Assembly: GCA_015490475.1 (NCBI GenBank)
Contig: WFXT01000172.1
Location: 1 to 8,649, forward strand
DNA from: Bacteroidota bacterium
GTDB lineage: Bacteria > Bacteroidota > Bacteroidia > JAADEI01
Direction: 5' to 3'
Length of the DNA stretch: 8,649 nucleotides
The first letter of the stretch is position 1; the number at the start of each line of letters is the position of its first letter. The notes under the pieces are model-generated. The model was not told the origin of the DNA, did not search any database, and saw nothing but the letters and a program-made list of their open reading frames with translations. The position numbers and the translations under genes are program-made. Below, one piece after another: positions 1 through 6,579 of this stretch.

Positions 1-1833
1 GCCAATAAACGGAAGTTTACAATTATTGTAGTAGGTTCAGGGCTGGCTGGCGCATCGGCTTCTGCAACACTGGCACAATTGGGATATAACGTTTTGCTAT
101 TCACATATCACGATTCCCCTCGTCGTGCCCACTCTATAGCTGCTCAGGGTGGTATCAATGCGGCTAAAAATTATCAAAACGACGGCGATAGTGTCTGGCG
201 CCTCTTCTATGATACAATGAAAGGTGGCGACTTTAGAGCCCGAGAAGCGAATGTATATAGGCTTGCAGAGATAAGTCCTCAGATTATAGATTATTCTGTC
301 GCCATTGGTGTTCCTTTCGCGCGTGAGTATGGTGGACTACTTGCCAACAGGTCGTTTGGTGGTGTTCTAGTCCAAAGAACCTTTTATGCCCGTGGGCAGA
401 CTGGACAGCAGCTTCTTCTGGGTGCCATTTCTCAAGTTCTCAGGTGGTGGAATGAGGGAAGAATAAAGCTTTTCCCCAGACACGAAGTGCTTGACATTGT
501 ACTTGTTGATGGGCATGCAAAAGGAATAATTGCCCGTGATTTGGTTACAGGTGAAATTAAGAGGTTTGCTGGACATGCCGTTGTCCTAGCCACTGGCGGC
601 TATGGTAATGCCTATTTCCTATCTACAAACGCTGTTAATTCAAATGCGACTGCTATATGGCGTGCTTATAAGCGAGGTGCATATTTTGGAAACCCGTGCT
701 TCGTCCAGGTGCATCCCACTGCACTACCGGAAACCCATGAATATCAGTCCAAGAGAACATTGATGAGTGAAAGCTTGCGCAACGATGGGCGCGTTTGGGT
801 GCCCCGTAAGAAAGGTGATACCAGACATCCCAACGAGATTCCGCACGAAGAACGCTGGTATTTCCTTGAAGAATGGTATCCTGCCTACGGTAATCTTGTA
901 CCCAGGGATGTAGCAAGCCGTGCTATCAAACGGGTTTGCGATATGGGATATGGCCTACCCCCTACAGGAAGAGCTGTGTATTTAGACCTTCTGGATGCCA
1001 TCAAGGAACAAGGTAGGGAAAGAATTGATGCCAAATATGGCAACCTGTTTGAAATGTATGAAAAGATAACAGGCGAAAGTCCATGGGAGGTGCCAATGAA
1101 AATTTATCCAGCTGTTCACTACACTATGGGAGGCTTATGGGTGTCCTATGAATTGCAAACTTCAATACCTGGATTGTTTGCCATAGGTGAAGCCAACTTT
1201 TCCGACCACGGAGCAAACAGGCTCGGTGCCTCAGCTCTAATGCAAGGACTCGCCGATGGATACTATATATTGCCTTACACAATAGGTTCCTATCTGGCAC
1301 ATAGACTCGGTGAAAAACTACCCGACACAGAAGCAGAAGAATTTAAGAAAACAGAACAAGACGTTAAAGAACGCATTGAAAAATTGCTTTCTGTAAACGG
1401 AAAAACACCACCTGACGAATTCCACATGAAGCTTGGTCATATACTATGGGACAAAGTGGGATTATCCAGAAGTAAAGAATCTCTGCTTTCAGCCCTTGAA
1501 GAAATAAGGCAACTAAAACAAGAGTTCTGGAAAGACGTAAAAGTCGTTGGCAACGCTAATTCTATTAATCAGGAATTAGAAAAGGCGGGTCGTGTAGCTG
1601 ACTTTATTGAACTTGGGGAACTAATAACCATTGACGCACTGCATCGTGAGGAGTCTTGTGGTGCCCATTTTAGAGAAGAATACCAAACAGAAGAAGGGGA
1701 ACCCTTGCGCAGAGATGATGAATTTGCCTACGTTGCTGCATGGCAGTACAACGGCGACGACAAACCTCCAATTCTAAACAAAGAACCCCTTAAGTTTGAA
1801 GCAGTTAAGCCAACAGTCCGTTCCTATAAATAA
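1..1833 (+). CDS. sdhA: Succinate dehydrogenase/fumarate reductase flavoprotein subunit, 5' end outside window
   Basis: Flavoprotein subunit of succinate:quinone oxidoreductase; it oxidises succinate to fumarate (or the reverse) with covalent FAD on the cytoplasmic side of the membrane. The frame is open from base 1, so the start codon lies upstream; 610 residues are visible, and B-type homologues are roughly 640, so about 30 are missing. Seen in the sequence (numbering from base 1): the FAD dinucleotide motif VVGSGLAGAS at 10-19; RRAHSIAAQGGIN with His44 as the likely FAD-linked histidine; VHPTAL (His238); ESLRNDGR (Arg260); AVHYTMGG (His373); and GANRLGASAL (Arg407). These match the substrate-binding and catalytic His/Arg set of the family. 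The overall wording, including the RSYK C-terminus, is that of Bacteroidota B-type enzymes. The usual order there is sdhC-sdhA-sdhB, so the cytochrome b subunit is expected just before the window (inference). sdhB follows after one base. Confidence 0.96.
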   Translation, partial: ANKRKFTIIVVGSGLAGASASATLAQLGYNVLLFTYHDSPRRAHSIAAQGGINAAKNYQNDGDSVWRLFYDTMKGGDFRAREANVYRLAEISPQIIDYSVAIGVPFAREYGGLLANRSFGGVLVQRTFYARGQTGQQLLLGAISQVLRWWNEGRIKLFPRHEVLDIVLVDGHAKGIIARDLVTGEIKRFAGHAVVLATGGYGNAYFLSTNAVNSNATAIWRAYKRGAYFGNPCFVQVHPTALPETHEYQSKRTLMSESLRNDGRVWVPRKKGDTRHPNEIPHEERWYFLEEWYPAYGNLVPRDVASRAIKRVCDMGYGLPPTGRAVYLDLLDAIKEQGRERIDAKYGNLFEMYEKITGESPWEVPMKIYPAVHYTMGGLWVSYELQTSIPGLFAIGEANFSDHGANRLGASALMQGLADGYYILPYTIGSYLAHRLGEKLPDTEAEEFKKTEQDVKERIEKLLSVNGKTPPDEFHMKLGHILWDKVGLSRSKESLLSALEEIRQLKQEFWKDVKVVGNANSINQELEKAGRVADFIELGELITIDALHREESCGAHFREEYQTEEGEPLRRDDEFAYVAAWQYNGDDKPPILNKEPLKFEAVKPTVRSYK

Positions 1834-1834
1834 G

Positions 1835-2605
1835 ATGCCAATGAGTGACAAGAAAACAATGAGGTTGACACTGAAAGTATGGCGACAAAACGGACCTCAA
1901 GACTCTGGACACTTTGAAACGTATGAACTTGACAACGTTAATCCAGACTGGTCATTCCTTGAAATGCTTGACATACTAAATATGAAACTGGTTAGGGAGG
2001 GTAAAGAACCCATAGCTTTTGAATCAGATTGCCGGGAAGGAATATGTGGCACTTGTGGGTTTGTAATCAATGGTCGTGCCCATGGCAAACTGCACAGAAC
2101 CACAGTTTGTCAATTGCATATGAGACATTTTAAGGATGGAGAAACAATAGTCATAGAACCTTTCAGGGCAACAGCTTTTCCCGTATTAAAAGACCTTATT
2201 ATTGACCGTTCAGCTATGGACTTCATTCTCAAGAGAGGCGGATATATTTCAGTGAATGTTGGTAGTGCTCCAGATGCTAATACCATACCTGTTCCTAAAT
2301 CAAACGCCGATAAGGCTTTTGACTTCGCAACATGTATCGGCTGTGGTGCCTGTGTTGCCGCTTGCCCCAACGCCAGCGCTGCTCTATTCGTGTCTGCTAA
2401 AATCACTCACTTAGCACTGTTACCTCAAGGACATCCTGAACGTGAACGAAGAGTTGAGGAGATGCTCACTGCAATGGAAGAACAGGGATTTGGTGGATGC
2501 TCTAATACATATGCCTGTGAAGTGGAATGTCCCAAAGGTATTTCTATTACTGGCATTGCAAGAGCCAATCTGGAATACTGGCGTGCTAAGCTAAAAGGAA
2601 ATTAG
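1835..2605 (+). CDS. sdhB: Succinate dehydrogenase/fumarate reductase iron-sulfur subunit
   Basis: Iron-sulfur subunit that carries electrons from the SdhA flavin to the membrane quinone site. 256 residues. All three cluster motifs are present: [2Fe-2S] ligands Cys66, Cys71, Cys74 and Cys92 in the N-terminal ferredoxin fold (DCREGICGTCG); CIGCGACVAACP at 167-178; and GGCSNTYACEVECPKG at 220-235. By analogy with FrdB, Cys167/170/173/232 bind the [4Fe-4S] cluster and Cys177/222/228 the [3Fe-4S] cluster. The wording is B-type, as in Bacteroidota. The ATG at 1835 lies one base after the sdhA stop and is the natural choice; a second ATG at 1841 and a third at 1859 are possible. No Shine-Dalgarno precedes it, so it is probably translated by coupling to sdhA. 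A frame extension to a TTG at 1796 lies inside sdhA and is not needed. Confidence 0.95.
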   Translation: MPMSDKKTMRLTLKVWRQNGPQDSGHFETYELDNVNPDWSFLEMLDILNMKLVREGKEPIAFESDCREGICGTCGFVINGRAHGKLHRTTVCQLHMRHFKDGETIVIEPFRATAFPVLKDLIIDRSAMDFILKRGGYISVNVGSAPDANTIPVPKSNADKAFDFATCIGCGACVAACPNASAALFVSAKITHLALLPQGHPERERRVEEMLTAMEEQGFGGCSNTYACEVECPKGISITGIARANLEYWRAKLKGN

Positions 2606-2631
2606 CTAATTAAAAGCAAAGTCTATAACTT

Positions 2632-3102
2632 ATGGGCTATATATGGACGATAGAGAACTTTACTGCTGAGGACATCAATAAGCGATTAAAGGGAAATTTA
2701 GGAGAAGCCTTAGGAATAGAATTTATTGAAGTGGGCTCAGACTATTTGAAAGCGAGAATGCCCATAGATAACAGGACTGTTCAACCCTTAGGTATCTTGC
2801 ACGGTGGTGCCTCTGCAGCTCTTGCAGAAACCATGGGCTCTATCGCCGCTAACCTTGCTATTGACAGGACAAAATATTATGGCGTGGGACAGCAAATCCA
2901 TACTGTCCATCTCCGCCCTGCTCTTAGGGAAGATAAATATGTCGTCGGAATATGTAAACCTGTGAGACTCGGCAAAACAACTCACGTATGGCAAATATGG
3001 ATATATACTCCTGATGAAAGGTTAATTAGCACATCTTTGCTTACAGTAGCAATACGTCCAAATGATGACCTCTCAAAGCGAAAAAGAACTTATTCTCAAT
3101 AA
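2632..3102 (+). CDS. menI: Hotdog-fold acyl-CoA thioesterase, MenI/YdiI-like (probable DHNA-CoA hydrolase)
   Basis: PaaI-superfamily hotdog thioesterase, 156 residues, closest in wording to E. coli YdiI/MenI, which hydrolyses 1,4-dihydroxy-2-naphthoyl-CoA in menaquinone synthesis. Seen: MPIDNRTVQPLGILHGGAS at 43-61, followed by LAETMGS. Gln51, His57 and Glu66 line up with YdiI Gln48, His54 and catalytic Glu63 at a constant offset of three. The CKPVRLGKTTHVWQI stretch near 107-121 also matches the YdiI pattern. It is about 20 residues longer than YdiI, with a basic tail (SKRKRTYSQ). It sits 26 bases after sdhB and 23 before folP in the same direction. The neighbouring menaquinone-type dehydrogenase supports the DHNA-CoA role, but hotdog enzymes are promiscuous and the paralogue EntH/YbdB type is hard to exclude by eye. 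No Shine-Dalgarno is visible before the ATG. Confidence 0.8.
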   Translation: MGYIWTIENFTAEDINKRLKGNLGEALGIEFIEVGSDYLKARMPIDNRTVQPLGILHGGASAALAETMGSIAANLAIDRTKYYGVGQQIHTVHLRPALREDKYVVGICKPVRLGKTTHVWQIWIYTPDERLISTSLLTVAIRPNDDLSKRKRTYSQ

Positions 3103-3125
3103 AAGCCTAACAAAAGCATTCCGTT

Positions 3126-3983
3126 ATGAGAATTTTTAAATTTATTCCTTTTACCTTAAACCTTAAAGGCAAACCTCTTTTTGTAAGCAAGCCCATCATC
3201 ATGGGAATTCTCAATGTCACTCCCGATTCTTTTTATGATGGTGGGAAATATACTGACAAACAAGCGATTATAAAGAGAGTAACTCAATTAATTACAGAGG
3301 GGGCAGACATTATTGATGTGGGTGCGGAATCCACAAGGCCAGGTGCTACTCCCGTGCCAGCAGAACAAGAGCTGGAACGCTTAATACCTGCTATTCGCAC
3401 AATAAAAAAGCGTTTTCCAGATGCTATTATATCTGTTGACACATATAAACCAGAAGTTGCCGAAGAATCTATTAAAGAAGGTGCTCACATCATAAATGAC
3501 ATATCTGGTGGACTTTATGATAGAAAAATATATGATATTGCTGCCAAATATCATGTGCCCTACATACTTATGCATTTTAAAGGGAACCCTCCTGTAATGG
3601 ACAAAAATCCTCAATATAACAATGTTGTTCTTGAGGTAATACAGCAGTTGCAAGAGCTATCAATACAAGCCAGAGAAGCCGGTGTACGAGATGTAATCAT
3701 TGATCCTGGATTTGGCTTCGGAAAAACTCCGGAACACAATTATGAACTGTTAATGAATCTGGAATTATTCCATCGCCTTAACAAACCAATTCTGGTAGGT
3801 CTATCCCGAAAATCAATGATATGGCGCGTTGCTAATGTTACACCCCAAGAGGCTTTGCCTGGAACATCTGCATTAAATCTTATTGCCCTCATAAAAGGGG
3901 CAAGCATCTTGCGTGTGCATGATGTCGCTCCAGCAAAGCAAATAGTGAGTATCTATAATAAAATGCTTGCTGTTGCATCATGA
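3126..3983 (+). CDS. folP: Dihydropteroate synthase
   Basis: Joins p-aminobenzoate to 6-hydroxymethyl-7,8-dihydropterin pyrophosphate to give dihydropteroate in folate synthesis; it is the target of sulfonamides in this family. 285 residues, full length, TIM-barrel. Motifs in order: MGILNVTPDSF at 26-36 with Asn30 for metal/pyrophosphate; DVGAESTRPGA at 64-74 (the pABA/sulfa loop); SVDT with Asp105; NDISGG with Asn124; DPGFGFGKT with Asp193; GLSRKS with Lys229; and RVHDV with Arg263 and His265. All expected catalytic and binding residues are present, so an active enzyme is likely. The ATG at 3126 gives the usual 20-25 residue lead before the first motif. It is the last gene of the sdh-side operon and converges with slyD, the two stops being separated by 13 bases. 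Confidence 0.95.
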   Translation: MRIFKFIPFTLNLKGKPLFVSKPIIMGILNVTPDSFYDGGKYTDKQAIIKRVTQLITEGADIIDVGAESTRPGATPVPAEQELERLIPAIRTIKKRFPDAIISVDTYKPEVAEESIKEGAHIINDISGGLYDRKIYDIAAKYHVPYILMHFKGNPPVMDKNPQYNNVVLEVIQQLQELSIQAREAGVRDVIIDPGFGFGKTPEHNYELLMNLELFHRLNKPILVGLSRKSMIWRVANVTPQEALPGTSALNLIALIKGASILRVHDVAPAKQIVSIYNKMLAVAS

Positions 3984-3992
3984 TGACAGCAA
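3967..3992. terminator. Possible bidirectional terminator between folP and slyD
   Basis: An inverted repeat TTGCTGT (3967-3973) / ACAGCAA (3986-3992) with a 12-base loop spans the end of folP and its stop codon. Its place between two converging genes fits a shared terminator. The stem is only 7 bp and partly A/T. There is no T-run on the + strand side and only a short TTTT a few bases beyond the stem on the - strand side, so the call is weak. Confidence 0.3.
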
Positions 3993-3996
3993 TAAG

Positions 3997-4464
3997 TCAA
4001 TGGGCATGTCCGTGCTCCATCTCTTCCTGCGTAGCATCCCTGACCTCCAGCACGTGAACATCAAAGATGAGGTCTTTACCGGCAAGCGGATGGTTCATAT
4101 CAATGACCACCTTGGCGTCATCAAAGGAAACAACACGAAAGTCAAAAGGGTGCCCATCTTCGGTAGTAGCGGTCAGCATCATGCCTTCCTGCAATTGTAT
4201 GTCCCCAAAGTATTCACGTGGTACCTCTTGAATTAATTGCTGTGAGGGAAGACCATATGCCTCTTCCGCAGGCACTTCTATAGTCTTCTTTTCACCGGGT
4301 TGCATACCAATCATCCTGTGTTCAAGCCCGGGAATAATTTGTCCGTATCCAAACAAGACTTTGATAGGTTCCCCATGTTGGGAACTTGCATCAATAATTT
4401 CACCGGTTTCTTTGTCCCGCAACACGTAATCAAAAACGACCACTTTATTCTTGTCTGCCTTCAT
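3997..4464 (-). CDS. slyD: FKBP-type peptidyl-prolyl cis-trans isomerase, SlyD-like
   Basis: Cytoplasmic prolyl isomerase and chaperone of the SlyD class. 155 residues. The FKBP part is seen as VVVFDYVLRDKETGEIIDAS near 8-27, PIKVLFGYGQIIPGLEHRMIGM at 33-54 and AYGLP near 69-73. It is followed by an insert-in-flap region (about 74-125) with VPREYF and NHPLAGKDLIFDVHVLEVRDAT, which closely follow the E. coli SlyD pattern. The C-terminus, EEMEHGHAH, corresponds to the start of the E. coli histidine/cysteine-rich metal tail, but the long tail is absent, so nickel storage would be reduced (inference). Transcribed alone on the - strand, divergent from kdsB. The ATG is preceded by an A/T-rich leader without Shine-Dalgarno. 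Confidence 0.92.
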   Translation of the reverse strand: MKADKNKVVVFDYVLRDKETGEIIDASSQHGEPIKVLFGYGQIIPGLEHRMIGMQPGEKKTIEVPAEEAYGLPSQQLIQEVPREYFGDIQLQEGMMLTATTEDGHPFDFRVVSFDDAKVVIDMNHPLAGKDLIFDVHVLEVRDATQEEMEHGHAH

Positions 4465-4583
4465 AACAAAATTTTAATTTAATAGTCTTATAACGCAGTA
4501 GCTTGACGGTTTATTACTTAAATATGCGGATGGAACCAATATTTAATCAGCGCAAGTTAATTTTACTTAGTAAAAACACAAAA
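4465..4583. promoter_or_regulatory. Divergent intergenic region between slyD and kdsB
   Basis: This 119-base A/T-rich gap separates two divergently read genes, so it should contain the promoter of slyD on the - strand and of the kdsB operon on the + strand (inference from layout). I could not find a convincing -35/-10 pair or a Bacteroidota-type TAnnTTTG element on either strand. A short inverted repeat near kdsB is listed separately. Confidence 0.5.
4561..4575. repeat. Inverted repeat in the kdsB leader
   Basis: TTTTAC, a 3-base spacer, then GTAAAA: perfect 6-bp arms ending eight bases before the kdsB ATG. Such a site could be an operator half-site pair or a weak hairpin in the 5' leader. 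In an A/T-rich gap a chance occurrence is quite possible. Confidence 0.35.
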
Positions 4584-5363
4584 ATGACGGAACGCGTAGC
4601 GGTTGTAATACCTGCAAGATACGGTTCTACAAGGCTTCCAGGAAAACCCCTTGTTTCAATCGGCGGAACTCCTTTGATTGTTCACATTATTGATAATGTG
4701 ATTAATGCGGGTTATCAGGCATGGGTTGCCACAGATGACCCTCGCATTGTTCAAGCAGTAAGCAACACCCCGGCACAAGCTGTTATCGTAGATGGCAATT
4801 TCAAATCAGGCACAGAACGGGTTCACGCCACCTTAATGCATATTCCCCAAAACTTTGACATTATAGTTAATTTTCAAGTTGATGAGATTGGCTTTAGCTC
4901 ATCATCGTTAAATACGCTTGTTTCAAGATTTATAGAAACAGATTTTGGTATAGCAACGCCGATTTGCAGGATTTCCCGTAAAGAAGAACTGTTTGACCGC
5001 AATACGGTAAAGGTGGTTAGGCGCTATGACGGGCGAGCCCTTTATTTTAGCAGACAGGCAATTCCCTACGTTTGGGACTCTCCAGATAAGTGGCATACCG
5101 TAAACACCTTTTATAGACATCTGGGTATATATGTGTTCCGAAGAAACGTACTAAATGAACTGGCTAAGTTGCCTGAATCTGACCTTGAAAAGACAGAACG
5201 ACTGGAACAACTAAGATGGCTTGAACACGGTTATGATATACTAACAGTGGAAGTGGAACCTGTTATCTTACCTGCTATTGATACTCCTGGCGATGTAGAA
5301 TTGGCGAACAAATTGTTAGCTGATGCATCAGAAACAGAAACCTCCAATAGTTCTCATTACTGA
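4584..5363 (+). CDS. kdsB: 3-deoxy-manno-octulosonate cytidylyltransferase (CMP-Kdo synthetase) with altered QGDEP motif
   Basis: Activates Kdo with CTP to give CMP-Kdo for the LPS inner core, in the cytoplasm. 259 residues, close to the family length. Seen: VVIPARYGSTRLPGKPL at 7-23 (CTP-binding loop), ATDD at 49-52, SGTERV at 75-80, NTVKVV and ALYFSRQAIPY mid-protein, RHLGIYVFRR, a TERLEQLRWLEHG segment, and DTPGDVELA near the C-terminus with its metal-binding Asp. Odd: where the family has QGDEPF, this protein has QVDEIG at 98-103. The metal Asp100 is kept, but Gly is replaced by Val and Pro by Ile. The His of the usual HxSGT(D/E)R is Phe73. The ATG at 4584 is chosen because the family begins right there; the frame runs upstream to a TTG at 4503, adding 27 unrelated residues. 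The 3' end overlaps the next gene by 41 bases. A CMP-sugar synthetase for a related acid sugar is an alternative. Confidence 0.87.
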   Translation: MTERVAVVIPARYGSTRLPGKPLVSIGGTPLIVHIIDNVINAGYQAWVATDDPRIVQAVSNTPAQAVIVDGNFKSGTERVHATLMHIPQNFDIIVNFQVDEIGFSSSSLNTLVSRFIETDFGIATPICRISRKEELFDRNTVKVVRRYDGRALYFSRQAIPYVWDSPDKWHTVNTFYRHLGIYVFRRNVLNELAKLPESDLEKTERLEQLRWLEHGYDILTVEVEPVILPAIDTPGDVELANKLLADASETETSNSSHY

Positions 5364-6123
5364 TTTCGGCTTATCTGATGGCTTTGTTGGCGTAATGCAC
5401 AGTGTTATATATTCAATTGCTCCAGATGCTCGCATCATTGACCTGACCCACTTTATAGAACCGCAGGACATTGTCCAAGCCAGTTTCTTGCTCTTTGCAC
5501 ATTGGCAATACTTTCCTGAAGGAACTGTATTCGTTGCGGTTGTGGACCCAGGCGTTGGAACCTCCAGAAAACCCATTATTGCACATACTCAGGATAATAA
5601 ATTCATTGTTGCACCAGACAATGGCTTAATAGACCTTGTTATTGATTACTATGGCATCACCAGTTTAATTCATTTTTCAAACTCGAAATTCTATCTTGAT
5701 AGTGTAAGTACTACTTTTCACGGACGAGATATATTTTCTCCTGGGGCTGCCCACCTCTGGAACCTCAAAGACCCTCTAAAATTCGGAAAACCAGTTAAAT
5801 ATCAAAGAAAACTACCTTATTATATTTTACATGCATATCCAGATGCATCATGGGAAATATATGGACACATCATTCACATTGACAGGTTCGGCAATGCAAT
5901 GACAAACATTATGTGGCATGGCAAAAATCCTCCTTCGGGATATGTAGAGATAGACAACACAAGAGTGCATTTCTACCCTTCTTATGGATATGTACCGACT
6001 GGTTCTCCTCTGGCACTTGTCAATAGTGAACGCATGATTGAAATTGCAGTAAACCAAGGGAATGCCAGTCGTGAATTAGCAATCAGTAAGGGAATGCCAG
6101 TGAAGATTTCAATAGTGAACTAA
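5323..6123 (+). CDS. S-adenosyl-L-methionine hydroxide adenosyltransferase (SAM hydrolase, DUF62 family)
   Basis: Member of the family that includes SAM-dependent fluorinase and chlorinase; the common bacterial and archaeal form uses water to split SAM into adenosine and methionine. 266 residues, usual length. N-terminal domain: ITDFGLSDGFVGVM at 12-25, THFIEPQDI at 42-50, VVDPGVGTSR at 73-82, APDNGL at 97-102 and TFHGRDIFSPGAAHL at 131-145. Asp75, Arg82 and His133 match the Asp-Arg-His triad (Asp68/Arg75/His127) that marks the hydrolase rather than the halogenases. C-terminal domain: IDRFGNAMTNI and NSERMIEIAVNQGNAS. The ATG at 5323 lies inside kdsB in another frame; the later in-frame ATG would cut off the conserved start, so the 41-base overlap is real. 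The cellular purpose of this enzyme is poorly known. Coupling to kdsB is unexplained. Confidence 0.9.
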   Translation: MHQKQKPPIVLITDFGLSDGFVGVMHSVIYSIAPDARIIDLTHFIEPQDIVQASFLLFAHWQYFPEGTVFVAVVDPGVGTSRKPIIAHTQDNKFIVAPDNGLIDLVIDYYGITSLIHFSNSKFYLDSVSTTFHGRDIFSPGAAHLWNLKDPLKFGKPVKYQRKLPYYILHAYPDASWEIYGHIIHIDRFGNAMTNIMWHGKNPPSGYVEIDNTRVHFYPSYGYVPTGSPLALVNSERMIEIAVNQGNASRELAISKGMPVKISIVN

Positions 6124-6141
6124 CATTTAATATTAAATGTT
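6122..6141. repeat. Perfect 20-bp palindrome after the SAM hydrolase stop
   Basis: AACATTTAAT followed directly by its exact reverse complement, with no spacer. It begins on the second base of the TAA stop and ends 30 bases before nfeD. Only two of the 20 bases are G or C. A dimeric regulator site is one reading. A terminator is less likely, because there is no loop or T-run, and strand separation would be weak in RNA. It sits in the only gap of an otherwise overlapping gene run. Confidence 0.6.
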
Positions 6142-6171
6142 CATTCTAATCAGAAAGGCAACTTTACAGTA

Positions 6172-6579
6172 ATGGACTGGGTTTACATATTAACTATTGC
6201 TGGAATTCTTAGTATGATACTTGAAATTTTCATTCCTTTACATTTTGGTTTCATAGGCATTGGAATGGGATTCCTATCTGCAGCCCTTATGACTTATCTT
6301 GGTATTTCACCGTGGATCCAAGTTCCAATTGCTACAGCTATTGGATTAATAACCATATACATTCTAAGGAAACTGATAAAGCCCGATGAGGGCGTTGAAT
6401 TCACTCCAGAAACAATAGTTGGAAAAACTGGATATGTCAAGAAAATTATAAATGGCAAAGTGGTCGTTGTGGTTGATGGAGAGGAATGGATGGCATACAA
6501 TGATTCATTAGTTCAACCTGGCGACAAAGTGAAAGTAGTTGGCATTGAAGGTGTTCATCTCAAAATCAAGAAGACATGA
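6172..6579 (+). CDS. Short NfeD-family membrane protein (NfeD1b type)
   Basis: Small NfeD protein, 135 residues, without the serine protease (ClpP-like) domain of long NfeD. Three hydrophobic segments are seen at about 3-23, 25-45 and 49-69. They are followed by a soluble C-terminal OB-fold-like domain (80-134) containing VGKTGYVKK, GKVVVVVDGEEWMAY and PGDKVKVVGIEGVHLKIKK, the family's typical end. Short NfeD proteins are known to be encoded next to, and to work with, SPFH proteins of the slipin/paraslipin class in the inner membrane, as YbbJ and QmcA (YbbK) in E. coli. Here the stop overlaps the start of exactly such a gene (ATGA), indicating coupled translation. The start ATG follows a 48-base gap holding a palindrome; a weak AAAGG lies too far upstream (about 18 bases) to be a clear ribosome site. 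Confidence 0.9.
   Translation: MDWVYILTIAGILSMILEIFIPLHFGFIGIGMGFLSAALMTYLGISPWIQVPIATAIGLITIYILRKLIKPDEGVEFTPETIVGKTGYVKKIINGKVVVVVDGEEWMAYNDSLVQPGDKVKVVGIEGVHLKIKKT

Noticed and set aside
1796..1834. Upstream TTG start for sdhB
   Set aside because: It would lie inside the sdhA end in another frame and add 13 residues with no family match; the ATG at 1835 fits better.
3967..4236. Forward open frame opposite slyD
   Set aside because: It is antisense to a clearly conserved protein and its translation has no family features.
4503..4531. TTGACG as a -35 box for kdsB
   Set aside because: The hexamer is good but the bases 16-18 positions further on (around GCGGAT) are not a plausible -10.
4503..4583. 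Longer kdsB from a TTG at 4503, or from ATGs at 4524 and 4530
   Set aside because: The family begins at the MTERVAVVIPARYGS segment; the extra residues resemble nothing and fall in the promoter gap.
5323..6123. SAM-dependent fluorinase or chlorinase
   Set aside because: The Asp75-Arg82-His133 triad is that of the water-using hydrolases.
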